Positions 34,196 through 43,132 of a DNA stretch of 64,000 nucleotides are shown here, one piece after another (position 1 is the stretch's first letter; each line of letters begins with the position of its first letter). The notes under the pieces were generated by a model, which had not been told where the DNA came from, did not search any database, and saw only the letters and a list, made by a program, of their open reading frames with translations. The DNA lies in assembly GCA_002471575.1 (NCBI GenBank), contig DKQG01000046.1, positions 116,419 to 180,418 on the forward strand, read 5' to 3'. The translations under genes and the position numbers were made by a program. Origin of the DNA: Alphaproteobacteria bacterium UBA7314 (lineage in GTDB: Bacteria; Pseudomonadota; Alphaproteobacteria; MPNO01; UBA830).

Positions 34196-34844
34196 GGCGA
34201 ACTCCTGCGGAAGCATCATTTCCCCAATCTTATCAGAATCGACCTCTTTTGCGGGAATAGACGCTCGCCGTCGCTTCAGGGCCGGCGATTTACCCCCCGG
34301 CGACGGCGGTCTACTTCGCGGCGTCGGCGAACGTCGTCGCGACGTCGTTGTTCCTGCTAGCAGCGGCCTTTGGCGCTGTTGTTGTTGCGGCGCTCTCCCC
34401 TTTTGCCGCGTTCGCCGCGTTTGCCGTTTCCGCCCTTAACTTCTCCAGTGCATTTGCACCAGGGATTACCTTTGCTCTTGCCATTTCATCTTGGTGGACC
34501 CTTGTATTGGCAGACCGATCCAGATTCACCACCGTCGGTGCTGCGTACACGACTGGTACGCAGAGACCAAGCCTGGCCAGAGCGTATCCTCGCAAAACAT
34601 CATTCGTGAGTTTCCGGTTTTTGCCACACCGTTACAAACAGCCTCCCACTCACCAACCGGAAGCTCCGCAAAACTTCCTTGCAAAACAATTTTGGATCCG
34701 AGAATCAAATTGTCAGCCAAAGTTTTTGCGTGTCTAGATTCTGGGATAAACCCCTGAAATATTGAAATTTTCGCGTTCCCTGGCCAAGATTTCAGCCCTT
34801 GCAGGATCCGCCGTGATACGTCCGGCCAGCACCCTCAAAGCAGG
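34196..34844. other. Long intergenic region with low-complexity frames
   Basis: About 650 bases between the permease and the LLM gene. The minus strand at 34311-34595 reads as a protein with a secretion-like start (LARLGLCVPVVYAAPTVVNL) and an Ala/Thr-rich end (AKGESAATTTAPKAAASRNN); other frames of the same DNA are Gly/Lys/Arg-rich (GKRGERGKRGERR). The overlapping plus-strand frame at 34348 is an antisense reading of the same GCG/AAC-rich repeat. I cannot tell whether a small secreted protein is encoded. The AI-2E permease promoter must lie here. Confidence 0.25.
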
Positions 34845-35948
34845 CTATCCCGCAGACTGTCTAAGCCCCCGTGCTTCGAGCCGCGGCAACACCTCATCGA
34901 TTACGATCGGTAGATCGTTCAGGTAGTTGGGCAGTCCCATCGCCACTGCATCGGCGCCTGCCTCGGCAAGTTTGGCCAGCTGATCGGCCACGCTGTCCGG
35001 GTCGCCGACCACCGGCGTCGCGCCATTTGCCGTTGCGGCGCGCATGCGGAAGTGCCGGCGCTCCTCTTCGGATATCTCGTCGGTGTCTATTCCGCGTTCT
35101 ACCATCATGATACGGCAAGCCTCGGTATCTGCGTGTTCGACCGCATAGTAGTAATGGTATTCCTCAGCCTCTTTCTGTGTCGGTCGGCACACCACGCCGA
35201 TATTAGTGAATAAGCCGACATCGCGACCGATAGCGCGGCCGGCTTTTCGGAGCCCGGCGCAATCCTCGCGGAACTTGTCGTAGTCGTAGAAGGTGTGAAA
35301 CAGCATGTCGGCATTTCGAATGGCGTATTCCCGTCCACGGCCCGACGTGCCCGCGCAAGCCACCATGGGGCGCAAATTGCTGACAGGTTTGGGGTTCAGC
35401 ACTGTGCCCTGGGTCTGGAAGAATTCGCCTTCGAAATCGAAAGGCTCGTCCTCAGTCCAGATTCGGGTGACGAGATCGATCCATTCCTGACCCAGGTCGT
35501 AGCGCCGTTCGTGTTCGCCCAGATCGACGCCGAGCATGTCGAACTCTTTCTGGTACCAGCCGCACACGATGTTGAGGCCGAACCGGCCGCCGCCTATGTG
35601 GTCCGCTGTCACCATCTGTTTGGCGGCAACAGCCGGCGAATGTGCGGTCACATGCACCGTGCCGAACGCCATGATGTTCTTCGTCGCTGCCAGCAGGCCG
35701 GATGCCCAGGCAATAGTCTCGAAATTGGAACCGTTGTGATTGGTCTCGCCGCCGTAACCGATCCAGCGGCCGAGGGGCAGCATAAAATCGATCCCGGCAT
35801 CGTCGGCGCGGACCGCCAGCTCTCGACAGTTTTCCCACGACGCGTCCCACCGCTCCGGAAATGTCGAACACGCCAGGCCACCATCGCAGTTGGAGCCGAA
35901 CAACCCTACTGCCAGCTTGTTGCGGTCGAATTTTCGCATTACCGACAT
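34845..35948 (-). CDS. LLM-class flavin- or F420-dependent monooxygenase (RutA/SsuD/SfnG-like)
   Basis: A 367-residue luciferase-like TIM-barrel protein. Characteristic segments: RADDAGIDFMLPLGRWIGYG, NIMAFGTVHVTAHSPAVAAK, GGGRFGLNIVCGWYQKEFDM and ACAGTSGRGREYAIRNADM, closest in layout to pyrimidine oxygenase RutA and FMNH2-dependent sulfone/sulfonate monooxygenases. These use reduced FMN from a reductase; some relatives use F420, and the window encodes F420 enzymes, but the cofactor cannot be read from sequence. A minus-strand terminator at 35995-36021 separates it from the upstream EamA gene, so it has its own promoter. Confidence 0.85.
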   Translation of the reverse strand: MSVMRKFDRNKLAVGLFGSNCDGGLACSTFPERWDASWENCRELAVRADDAGIDFMLPLGRWIGYGGETNHNGSNFETIAWASGLLAATKNIMAFGTVHVTAHSPAVAAKQMVTADHIGGGRFGLNIVCGWYQKEFDMLGVDLGEHERRYDLGQEWIDLVTRIWTEDEPFDFEGEFFQTQGTVLNPKPVSNLRPMVACAGTSGRGREYAIRNADMLFHTFYDYDKFREDCAGLRKAGRAIGRDVGLFTNIGVVCRPTQKEAEEYHYYYAVEHADTEACRIMMVERGIDTDEISEEERRHFRMRAATANGATPVVGDPDSVADQLAKLAEAGADAVAMGLPNYLNDLPIVIDEVLPRLEARGLRQSAG

Positions 35949-35994
35949 AGCCGGAATCTCGCGCGGTAAAGGCCCGAGATCAACCCGTGGAGAA

Positions 35995-36021
35995 AAGAAA
36001 AAACAGCGTCTCGAAGGACGC
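35995..36021 (-). terminator. Rho-independent terminator downstream of the EamA transporter gene
   Basis: On the minus strand a GCGTC/GACGC stem with a 6-base loop (36006-36021) is followed two bases later by a run of six T, then more T-rich sequence. It lies about 100 bases after the stop of the EamA gene (36123) and ends that transcript before the LLM gene. Confidence 0.65.
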
Positions 36022-36122
36022 AGCGTTTTATGGTTATTTCAGTTCTGTGAGGACTACGGGCGGCGCCTTATCCAAACGAGTCCGAAGACGGCCGTCGTAA
36101 CGGGTGTAAAAATTAGCTACGC

Positions 36123-37013
36123 TCAGCCACGCTTAAGCAGGTACAGATTACTGCCAACGATCAAAATCGCGCCGACGATGCTCCACCAGCTTGGAACCTC
36201 GGCGAACAGAAGGACCCCAAAAATTGCGGAATAGACGATCCGCATATAATCGAACGGTACGGTGACCGTGGCTTCCCCGAGAGTGAAGCCATGAGTGATA
36301 CAGGACTGCCCCATGATCCCGAGGATCCCGATCAGGACCAGCACTGGAGCTTCCTCCCAGGTTGGCGGGATCCAAAACAGATAGGCTGGGATTGCCGAAA
36401 ACAGCGTCGTGTAAAACGCGTAGTAGAAAATGATCCGGCGCGTTGGTTCGGTGGTGCCCAGTTTCTTGATCGATATCACAACCATGCCGCCGAACACGGC
36501 CCCCGCCACAGCCACTATTCCGTTGGGATCGAAGCCGCCGCCGAATGGCTGAAGCATGATCAGTATGCCGCAAAACCCAGCAAAAGTGACCGCGATACGC
36601 TGCCGCCCCGCAACTTCGCCCAGAAACAGGAAAGCCAGCAATATCATGAACAGTGGCCGCGAAAACTGCAGCGCCATGGCATCCGCCAGAACCAAGTGCG
36701 TGATCCCGAAAAAGAAACAATAGTTGCCGCATGCTCCCCAAAACCCGCGCTGGAAGTGCATACCGGGGCGCTTGGTCCTGATCACATCGATGCCGTCTTT
36801 CGCAATTAGAAGTGGTGCGAAAATGAGGAAGCCGATCAGCGAACGGCTGAACATCAACTGTGCAGTGTGAAGGCGTTCACCAAGTATCTTGACGAATACC
36901 GCCATAATCGTCAGCAGGATCGCACCAACCGAGACGAACAGCACAGCGCGCAGGTTGACCGGCAGCAGCCCCCATCTTTGCCGAGCGGCGAGAAGATGCG
37001 AAAAGCCTCTCAA
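36123..37013 (-). CDS. EamA/DMT-family transporter (RhaT-like)
   Basis: A 296-residue carrier with ten hydrophobic segments arranged as two EamA repeats, for example AVLFVSVGAILLTIMAVFVK at the start, ALQFSRPLFMILLAFLFLGE closing repeat one and DYMRIVYSAIFGVLLFAEVP in repeat two. DMT proteins export or import small metabolites. The start is probably TTG at 37013, which overlaps the TGA stop of a broken DUF962 gene (CTTGAG), suggesting earlier translational coupling. A paralogue with the same layout lies at 45927. Cargo unknown. Confidence 0.85.
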   Translation of the reverse strand: MRGFSHLLAARQRWGLLPVNLRAVLFVSVGAILLTIMAVFVKILGERLHTAQLMFSRSLIGFLIFAPLLIAKDGIDVIRTKRPGMHFQRGFWGACGNYCFFFGITHLVLADAMALQFSRPLFMILLAFLFLGEVAGRQRIAVTFAGFCGILIMLQPFGGGFDPNGIVAVAGAVFGGMVVISIKKLGTTEPTRRIIFYYAFYTTLFSAIPAYLFWIPPTWEEAPVLVLIGILGIMGQSCITHGFTLGEATVTVPFDYMRIVYSAIFGVLLFAEVPSWWSIVGAILIVGSNLYLLKRG

Positions 37014-37348
37014 GTATCGATGCCGTGGCGTCTCAATCCCGTCTCCATCCGCCGCATGCAGAACAGGGCGAACATTTAGAAATCTCCCTTAAGGGACCAC
37101 ACGCGATAGCGAAATATCGCGGGTGGGTTCCGCTCTATGAAAAAAGGCGCTGCCGAGGCCAAGCCGCAACCGGCAATAGGTGCGGCGACGAGAAACCACA
37201 GATTACCCGATACCATCAGCATTACGACGAATACCATCGCGAGCGCCGCACCCACCAAGTGCAGCAACCCCGCGGTGGATTCTCTGTGTCGCGAAAGATA
37301 GTACGGCTACAACTCATTGGCGGATTTGATGCCATGGCTCTTCATCAT
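37010..37348 (-). pseudogene. DUF962 / Mpo1-like membrane protein gene with two nonsense codons
   Basis: A full-length frame of 113 codons: MMKSHGIKSANEL, TAG, PYYLSRHRESTAGLLHLVGA, then membrane segments (AMVFVVMLMVSGNLWFLVAA), FFIERNPPAIFRYRVWSLKG, DF, TAA, MFALFCMRRMETGLRRHGID and TGA. Family pattern is FWP.YLseH..P..R.LH..G and E.N.PA.f.YP.WSL.gDF.Mf, so TAG replaces a Trp and TAA a basic residue. The conserved His of GHF..E.N has also become Pro. The start, frame and stop are otherwise intact, so the loss looks recent. Confidence 0.8.
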
Positions 37349-37629
37349 GCCAGAGGATAAATCGTTCAAAAGCATTCTTAATCCTTATCTTGGTCGCGAG
37401 GCTGAGCAGCATGTCTATGAGGTCGATGCGCTCATCTATGGGGTGGTAAAGCCTTCACAAGAACGATATTCGACTGCGCTGGATAGCGGTCTATCAACAC
37501 TTCTTCGGTCCCAATTGTCATGGCGCGCCCTCCAGCGCAATCCGAAATTCACTCTACTCCTCCTCGAAAGCCCCAGCCAGCGCCGTTAGCCCGTTTACGA
37601 CGGCGCCGAAGGATGCTTTTATTCCTCGC
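37349..37629. other. Intergenic region, nothing firm recognised
   Basis: About 280 bases between the DUF962 remnant and the Rieske gene. A plus-strand frame from 37317 reads SILNPYLGREAEQHVYEVDA and continues to 37589; I do not recognise it, and the minus strand is equally open over part of it. The promoter of the Rieske gene at 37630 should be here. Confidence 0.2.
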
Positions 37630-38934
37630 ATGACAGACACATTTTTAGACTTGGCGCCGGAAGGCCGTGTACACCGGCGCGTATACACTGATCCGGCAAT
37701 TTTCGACGCCGAGATGGACCGGATTTACGGCAATGCCTGGTTATTCGTCGCCCATGAAAGCCATATTGCTGAACCCGGCCAATACGTGACCGCTCATCTC
37801 GGCGAGCGGCCGATGATCGTTGCCCGACATACCGATGGCGAAATATACGTGTTTGCCAATCGCTGCACCCATCGGGGTATGAAAGTTTGCGGCGCCCGGC
37901 GCGGATCGAAAAAACGTTTTGTCTGCCCATATCACGGCTGGGCATTTGCAACCGACGGCTCGTTGATCGGTATTCCCCACGGCAAGGGATATAATGGAAA
38001 GATCGACCAGAAAGATCCCGATCTGGCTCTGGACCGTGCTGCCCGTGTCGACAGCTATCGCGGCTTCGTTTTTGCCTGCAAGGCCGAAGATGGCCCTTCG
38101 CTGACGGATTACCTAGGCCCGATGACCCGGGCATTGGACAATATGATCGACCGGGCACCGGGTGGGGAAATAGAGATGACCGGCGGCGGGTTCCGTCAGC
38201 GCTACAAAGGTAACTGGAAGCTCCACATGGAAAACGCCAACGATCTGATGCATGCATCGATCGTGCACGCATCTTCGGTCGATGCCGCGCAGGCAGTCGC
38301 CGACGACATGGAAGATGGCGAGGAAGATCATGCGCTGCAGATGTTCAAGGGCAACGGCCTGCCGCTGGCAATGATGGACGAGGTGGAAATTCATGGATTT
38401 CCAGGCGGTCATTCCTACATGGGCGGGTTCTATAAGGAAGGCCCAATTACGCAGGCAACCGACGAAGACCCGGTGGTCGCGCAGTACCGCAAATCGATGA
38501 TTGATGCCTATGGCGAGAACCGGGCGGAAGACATCATGGGCTGGGATACCTTCAACCACCTAATCTATCCCAACCTGATCCTGAACCCTAAGCACCAACA
38601 AATGCGTCTGCTGCAGCCGGTCAGCGTCGACTGCACGATCGTGCATTCAATGTGTTTCCGGCTAAAGAACGCGCCTGAGGAAATGTACCGGCGCAGCGTG
38701 AGATTTCTGAGCGCATTGAATTCGCCAGCATCGCAGATCACGACCGACGATATCGCCATGTTCAACAACATTCAGATCGCACTTGATGAAGCGGACAGCG
38801 ACTGGATCGACCTGTCCCGCGGCTTGGGTCATGACCGCCCGCATGATAACGGCGGTGAGATCGGCGCAGTCGGAACCAGCGAACTGCCGCTCCGCGCCCA
38901 GTACGCGGCGTGGCGCGACCTGATGAGTCAGTAG
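37630..38934 (+). CDS. Aromatic ring-hydroxylating dioxygenase large (alpha) subunit, Rieske type
   Basis: A 434-residue Rieske alpha subunit. The 2Fe-2S motif is CTHRGMKVCG...FVCPYHGWAF, and the catalytic iron site is MENANDLMHASIVHASS (Asp and two His). It is larger than the VanA-type enzymes in this window and resembles benzoate/aromatic dioxygenase alpha subunits that normally pair with a beta subunit; no beta subunit or reductase is present, only a VOC protein 13 bases downstream. Family firm, substrate unknown. Confidence 0.88.
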   Translation: MTDTFLDLAPEGRVHRRVYTDPAIFDAEMDRIYGNAWLFVAHESHIAEPGQYVTAHLGERPMIVARHTDGEIYVFANRCTHRGMKVCGARRGSKKRFVCPYHGWAFATDGSLIGIPHGKGYNGKIDQKDPDLALDRAARVDSYRGFVFACKAEDGPSLTDYLGPMTRALDNMIDRAPGGEIEMTGGGFRQRYKGNWKLHMENANDLMHASIVHASSVDAAQAVADDMEDGEEDHALQMFKGNGLPLAMMDEVEIHGFPGGHSYMGGFYKEGPITQATDEDPVVAQYRKSMIDAYGENRAEDIMGWDTFNHLIYPNLILNPKHQQMRLLQPVSVDCTIVHSMCFRLKNAPEEMYRRSVRFLSALNSPASQITTDDIAMFNNIQIALDEADSDWIDLSRGLGHDRPHDNGGEIGAVGTSELPLRAQYAAWRDLMSQ

Positions 38935-38947
38935 AAGGGGACTACCC

Positions 38948-39391
38948 ATGCCCGCAACCGACCTTCACCACCTTGCCATCAAGACCGGCGATGTCTACGC
39001 ATCGGTGGAATTTTACAATGAAGTTATCGGATCACATTCCGTAAAAAGGCCGAATTTCAACTTTCCCGGCGCCTGGCTTCAGTTTGGCGAAACCATGATT
39101 CATCTTTATGGCGGCGATGCCGCTAAAAATGTTGAAGGCAGTCACGATCACGGCAGCGCGGCGATAGACCATATCGCCCTGTCCGCGCACGGATTCGATG
39201 AAATGCGCGGTATTTGCGAGGCCCGGGACCTGGACTGGCGCCAGTTTGATATTCCTTCGTTCAATCTTTGGCAGTTGTTCGTTCACGATCCCAACGGCGT
39301 GCTGATCGAGCTGAATTTCGACACCGCCAAGGAGCCCGAAGGCAGCAAAGGCCCGGATGAGACCAAGCGATACGAACCAGGAAAATTTTAG
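38948..39391 (+). CDS. VOC (glyoxalase/bleomycin resistance/extradiol) family protein
   Basis: A 147-residue vicinal-oxygen-chelate protein with paired beta-alpha-beta units: DLHHLAIKTGDVYASVEFYN, LQFGETMIHLYGGD, IDHIALSAHGFDEMRGICEA and LFVHDPNGVLIELNFDTAKE. Candidate metal ligands are His7-8 and the Glu of VLIELNF. It follows the Rieske alpha subunit by 13 bases, so it is part of the same transcript. Relatives include dioxygenases, isomerases and lactoylglutathione lyases; nothing here decides which. Confidence 0.82.
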   Translation: MPATDLHHLAIKTGDVYASVEFYNEVIGSHSVKRPNFNFPGAWLQFGETMIHLYGGDAAKNVEGSHDHGSAAIDHIALSAHGFDEMRGICEARDLDWRQFDIPSFNLWQLFVHDPNGVLIELNFDTAKEPEGSKGPDETKRYEPGKF

Positions 39392-39486
39392 ACTCGAATA
39401 ATTCCGCGTAAAATTAGTCCCTCGTGGAATTGGACTAACGCCTAGCCTTCGGCAGAGCCCTCACGTTCGCAATATTGCCGGTCTGA

Positions 39487-39798
39487 GTGGAGGCTGTCCG
39501 CCAAATCCAGCTTTTGCCGAAAATTATCATGGCGTCCGCAGTCACTCTGGCGGTCGTTACCAGCGTAATCGCGGGCAACGGGCCTCAGATGATCAACGGC
39601 GCGATCCCGCGCAGCAACATTCGAGCGCTCCGCTGGGAACGGAACGCCGTCTTTGGTAATCTAAAGGACGAAAATGCAGGAATTATCTGGGCGATGTCCA
39701 AATCTGAAATCGGCTATGCCCTCGGCTACGCTGACGCTTCGTGTTTCGACCGGCAATACAGAAACTGGGCCGGCCGCACGACTGTAGACGCCCGGTAG
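39487..39798 (+). CDS. Hypothetical small exported protein
   Basis: A 103-residue frame with an N-terminal hydrophobic stretch (IIMASAVTLAVVTSVIAGNG) that could be a signal or anchor, and a polar remainder ending DASCFDRQYRNWAGRTTVDA. Two starts are possible: GTG at 39487 or ATG at 39529. Codon use is like the neighbours. It converges with the gene at 39809 with 10 bases between. No family recognised. Confidence 0.4.
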   Translation: MEAVRQIQLLPKIIMASAVTLAVVTSVIAGNGPQMINGAIPRSNIRALRWERNAVFGNLKDENAGIIWAMSKSEIGYALGYADASCFDRQYRNWAGRTTVDAR

Positions 39799-39808
39799 AA
39801 GGTATAGC

Positions 39809-40963
39809 TCATAGCTCTTTAAGCAGCGCCCAAAGCTGCGCGTGACTCTCGAAGCCTATTCCCGGCGTCTGTGGTAGCGAGCCGGTGCCGTCCTCAATCA
39901 GCACCTCGTCCTGCAACCCGCCGAGAATAAAATCTCGCCGTGCCGCTATTTCGTGCGCGCCCAGTTGCAGACCGGCGACAGCGTGATACGCCAGGAGGTG
40001 TCCCGCATGGGGCACCATTTGAGACCTAGGCCATCCGCCGGCTTCAGCGAGCCGCACGATATTGGCATATTCGACCATTCCGTAAGACAACGCCGGATCC
40101 ACCTGAACCATGTCTCGGTCGGGACGCAATCCGCCATAGCTTAGCAGATTGTATGTCTCTGACATCGAGAAAAGGTTCTCGCCGGTTGCGATTGGACCGT
40201 CGTAATATCCGGTCAGCGCCGTCAGCAGCTCGAAATCGTGCGGGTGTCCGGGCTCTTCGATCCAGGCTAGCTTGTATGGCGCGTAGGCATCGGCCATTTC
40301 CTGCGTCGTACCTGAGGTCGAGCACATACAGTTTACATCTACCGCCAGCCGCGACCCGTCGCCGTCCAGCAATGCCAAGACGGCCTCAATCCGGGTACAA
40401 TCGTCAGCGAGGTCGCCCTGACCACATTTGATCTTTATCCGGTCGTAGCCCTGATCGAGATACCCTTTGATCTCGTCCTTCAGCGCCTCAAGATCGCTGT
40501 TTGGATAATAATGACCACCGGTGGCATATACCGGCACGCGCTTATGAAAATTGCCTTCGTTGTAACTTTCGGACAGCAACTGCCACAGCGGAATACCACG
40601 GATTTTCGCGGCTGCATCCCACAGTGCCATGTCGAGCACACCGACAGCTCCAGCCCGATCGCCGTCACCACCGGGTTTCTCATTGGCCATCATCGTTGCC
40701 CAGCAGCGCACCGGATCGAGACCGCAGTTGGCACCTTCAACATCTTCGATCGCCAGCAGGCGCGGAGCGAAACGTTCAGAGATTAGGCCACTCTGGGCAT
40801 ACCGCCCAACTGAAGAAAATCCGTATCCGGTGATCATGCCTTTTTCACCCGTGTCGATATCGATGGCGACGGCGGAGGCAGTCATTTCGAGGTAGCTGAT
40901 GCCCGCGTTCGACATGGGATCGGACAGCGAAACCGGGCGTTCACGAATGTCTTTTATACGCAT
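39809..40963 (-). CDS. Enolase-superfamily dehydratase, D-tartrate dehydratase (TarD)-like
   Basis: A 384-residue enolase-superfamily enzyme closest by eye to Bradyrhizobium TarD. Shared features: GYGFSSVGRYAQSGLISERF, the loop MMANEKPGGDGDRAGAVGV with the TarD-specific Lys, DRIKIKCG (catalytic KxK), LAVDVN (first metal Asp), WIEEPGHPHD (second metal Glu), IATGENLF (third metal Glu) and VPHAGHLLAYH with the catalytic His. The residue set fits dehydration of a hydroxy acid. Divergent from a VOC gene. The chemistry is well supported; tartrate itself as substrate is a guess. Confidence 0.8.
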   Translation of the reverse strand: MRIKDIRERPVSLSDPMSNAGISYLEMTASAVAIDIDTGEKGMITGYGFSSVGRYAQSGLISERFAPRLLAIEDVEGANCGLDPVRCWATMMANEKPGGDGDRAGAVGVLDMALWDAAAKIRGIPLWQLLSESYNEGNFHKRVPVYATGGHYYPNSDLEALKDEIKGYLDQGYDRIKIKCGQGDLADDCTRIEAVLALLDGDGSRLAVDVNCMCSTSGTTQEMADAYAPYKLAWIEEPGHPHDFELLTALTGYYDGPIATGENLFSMSETYNLLSYGGLRPDRDMVQVDPALSYGMVEYANIVRLAEAGGWPRSQMVPHAGHLLAYHAVAGLQLGAHEIAARRDFILGGLQDEVLIEDGTGSLPQTPGIGFESHAQLWALLKEL

Positions 40964-41029
40964 GTGGACAGCTTAGGCAGATCGCCGCAAAATGGCAGCA
41001 CCAAACTGTTTGAAAAGAGGAATTCGGCA

Positions 41030-41434
41030 ATGGCCAAGCTGCGACATATTGCCATGCAGGTGCCCAATCTTCAGGAAAGCGCCTCCTATTACGAGAAGCT
41101 TTTCGAACTTGACCGCGTGTGTGACGTGGAAAGCGAATACGGCAATGCCGTTATGCTTTCGGACGGCACGATGAACCTTACGCTCCTACATTTTCCGGAA
41201 GGCACCAAGGGCGGCAAAAACGGGCCGGACTGGGCAGGATTGCATCACATCGGTTTCGTCGTCGACGACAAGGCGGAAGCCGGAGAGAAGGCGGTCGAGC
41301 TGGGTGGAGAGTTCTTCATGGAACTGCCGGACAATATTCCCGGCGTGGACGCTGAAACTAAGTACAAGGATCCCAACGGGCTGGTGTTCGATATCGCTGA
41401 TCACGACTGGACCCAGAGCGATCGTAAACAGTGA
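41030..41434 (+). CDS. VOC family lactoylglutathione lyase-like protein
   Basis: A 134-residue VOC protein: LRHIAMQVPNLQESASYYEK, YGNAVMLSDGTMNLTLLHF, GLHHIGFVVDDKAEAGEKAV and KYKDPNGLVFDIADHDW. Metal ligand candidates are His6, the Asp/Glu of the DPNGLVFDI segment and His of GLHHIG. It starts behind AAAGAGG and its stop overlaps the GTG start of the DUF1989 gene by four bases, so the two proteins are translated together. Reaction unknown. Confidence 0.83.
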   Translation: MAKLRHIAMQVPNLQESASYYEKLFELDRVCDVESEYGNAVMLSDGTMNLTLLHFPEGTKGGKNGPDWAGLHHIGFVVDDKAEAGEKAVELGGEFFMELPDNIPGVDAETKYKDPNGLVFDIADHDWTQSDRKQ

Positions 41435-42063
41435 GAAACCTGCCAGGTGCGATCGCCGACGAATTCATCATCCCCGCCCGCCACGGCCGGGCCTTCGAAG
41501 TAAAAAAGGGCCAGACGTTTCGAATCCATCAGGTCGATGGCAAGCAAGTCGGCGACTGCGTTTTCTACAATGCGAACGATTACAAGGAGTGGTGGCACTG
41601 CGGGCAGTCGTGGGCAATAAACGTCATCTGTGGGACCGGCACTTCGAAAAGCTTCCAGTATTTCTATTCCAAGCCGCCGCGCGAAAACGTCATGATGACC
41701 GTTGTTGACGATACCTGTGGCAATCACTGGGGCAATATGGGTGGCCGCTGTTCGACGCGGCTCTATCAGCTGCGAGACAACATCGAGAGCGGCCACCGGT
41801 CGTGCCAAGAAAACCTCACCCAAGCGCTGGTCCCATACGGTATCTCCGGGGACGAAATATTCGATATCTTCAACGTCTTCATGAATGTCGATCTGCATGA
41901 GGATGGCGGCTTCACGATCAAGCCGACCGAAGTCGGTCCCGACGATTACATCGATATGCGTGCCGAGATGGATATTCTCGCCGCCGTGTCCGCCTGCCCA
42001 GCCGACACGTCACCGACCAATGGCGGCAGGTCGGCACCGCTGGGTATCAAGATATTCGATTAG
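41431..42063 (+). CDS. DUF1989 / urea carboxylase-associated family protein
   Basis: A 210-residue DUF1989 protein. Features: IIPARHGRAFEVKKGQTFRI, GKQVGDCVFYNANDYKEWW, TVVDDTCGNHWGNMGGRCST and the closing MNVDLHEDGGFTIKPTEVGP followed by DYIDMRAEMD. Members often accompany urea carboxylase or aminomethyltransferase-like systems, and a conserved Cys/His-rich segment suggests a metal. Starts with GTG and overlaps the VOC gene. The family has no agreed enzymatic role; here the context is oxygenase-linked, not urea-linked. Confidence 0.85.
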   Translation: MRNLPGAIADEFIIPARHGRAFEVKKGQTFRIHQVDGKQVGDCVFYNANDYKEWWHCGQSWAINVICGTGTSKSFQYFYSKPPRENVMMTVVDDTCGNHWGNMGGRCSTRLYQLRDNIESGHRSCQENLTQALVPYGISGDEIFDIFNVFMNVDLHEDGGFTIKPTEVGPDDYIDMRAEMDILAAVSACPADTSPTNGGRSAPLGIKIFD

Positions 42064-42175
42064 GCGCGGCAGCGTTTCACACCGAAACGGACGCCGATCA
42101 GGCCATACCGAACAGTGCTGGCGGAGCAGGTCACGGTGTCCGCTTACGTTCGACACTATCGATAACGTTCAGGTT

Positions 42176-42412
42176 TTAAATTTCGAGCGCTGACATCGCG
42201 CTGTCGAAAACTAGGATTTTGGCAATCCGCCCATCCAGTTTCTGACACGCCCCGGTGCAGTTCTCCGCGCCGATTAGCGAGATATTCCGGCTCCCGATAA
42301 CGAAAGCATTGTTCACGGCGCCAACCTCGCGGGACAGAATCCTAGCTTGAACCCCGCGTTCGCAATCAACTGAGTAAAGATCATGAGGGTAAAAAATTTC
42401 GGCATGGTTTTA
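42176..42412 (-). pseudogene. C-terminal remnant of a LamG/concanavalin-like domain protein
   Basis: The minus strand is open for about 77 codons without a start codon and ends AFVIGSRNISLIGAENCTGA, CQKLDGRIAKILVFDSAMSA and LEI then TAA. The pattern iGsr......fdGrIa.ilvfd.alsa.Ei is the end of LamG-like beta-sandwich domains in secreted or phage-like proteins. Nothing upstream continues it. The rest of 42064-42496 shows no recognisable gene. Remnant status is inferred from the lack of a start and of the first part of the fold. Confidence 0.5.
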
Positions 42413-42496
42413 GGTGGATAGGAAATCTATAAAGTGAGGATACTCTTAGCGATGTAAAATTTTCCGACGGTCGAGTAACTGAGTAACGGAAGCCCA

Positions 42497-43129
42497 ATGG
42501 ATAAAACTGCGCAGGATATTTTGACTTTCTGGTTCGGCACCGCCGATCTTTCGACCGACATCAAAAAAAATGATTTGTGGTTCAAAGCAACACCGGAATT
42601 CGATGAGGAACTTGTCGAGAAATTCGAAAGCGTGCACGAACGTGCGGCGTCAGGTGATATGGATCATCTACGGGAAACACCGGCCGAATGCCTCGCGCTC
42701 GTCATTTCGTTGGACCAGTTTCCACGGAATATCTACCGGGGAACGGGCAAGGCATTTCACACCGACGCAAAGGCCTGTGCGACATCACACTTCGCCCTAA
42801 AACGGGATTACGACGCGGCGCTCAGCCTTGAACCGCGAAAATTTTTCTACCTGCCGCTTGTGCACAGTGAGACTCTGGCCGACCAAGATATGGCAGTTGA
42901 GAAGTACCGGAACTTCGATGACGAAAAATCCATGCAGTCTGCGATTGGTCACAGGGATGCCATTCGCCAGTTCGGCCGCTTTCCGCACCGGAACAATGTG
43001 CTCGGCCGTGAAAGCACGCCGGAAGAAGACGAGTACATGAAAATCCCGCCGACCTGGGGCATGACGAAGGCAGAGGCGGAAGAACGTGAACAGATGATCG
43101 CGGAGATGGAAAAAGTAGCGGAGAGTTAG
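42497..43129 (+). CDS. DUF924 family protein
   Basis: A 210-residue protein with the DUF924 hallmarks: ILTFWFGTADL near the N-terminus, DLWFKATPEFDEELVEKF, ALVISLDQFPRNIYRGTGKA, FFYLPLVHSETLADQDMAVE and RFPHRNNVLGRESTPEEDEY. The fold is a tetratricopeptide-like helical bundle and the function is unknown, although the invariant Asp-Gln-Phe-Pro-Arg-Asn and His-Arg-Asn suggest a catalytic or binding pocket. It ends three bases before the stop of the convergent class II aldolase remnant. Confidence 0.88.
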   Translation: MDKTAQDILTFWFGTADLSTDIKKNDLWFKATPEFDEELVEKFESVHERAASGDMDHLRETPAECLALVISLDQFPRNIYRGTGKAFHTDAKACATSHFALKRDYDAALSLEPRKFFYLPLVHSETLADQDMAVEKYRNFDDEKSMQSAIGHRDAIRQFGRFPHRNNVLGRESTPEEDEYMKIPPTWGMTKAEAEEREQMIAEMEKVAES

Positions 43130-43132
43130 AAG

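Noticed and set aside
34348..34737. 129-codon plus-strand frame with a hydrophobic start
   Set aside because: The hydrophobic part (alternating Ala/Val/Phe) is the complement of a GCG/AAC-rich repeat and no ribosome site or family was seen.
40153..40895. Several plus-strand frames of 90-110 codons
   Set aside because: All are antisense to the TarD-like gene, whose catalytic residues are complete, and they lack motifs.
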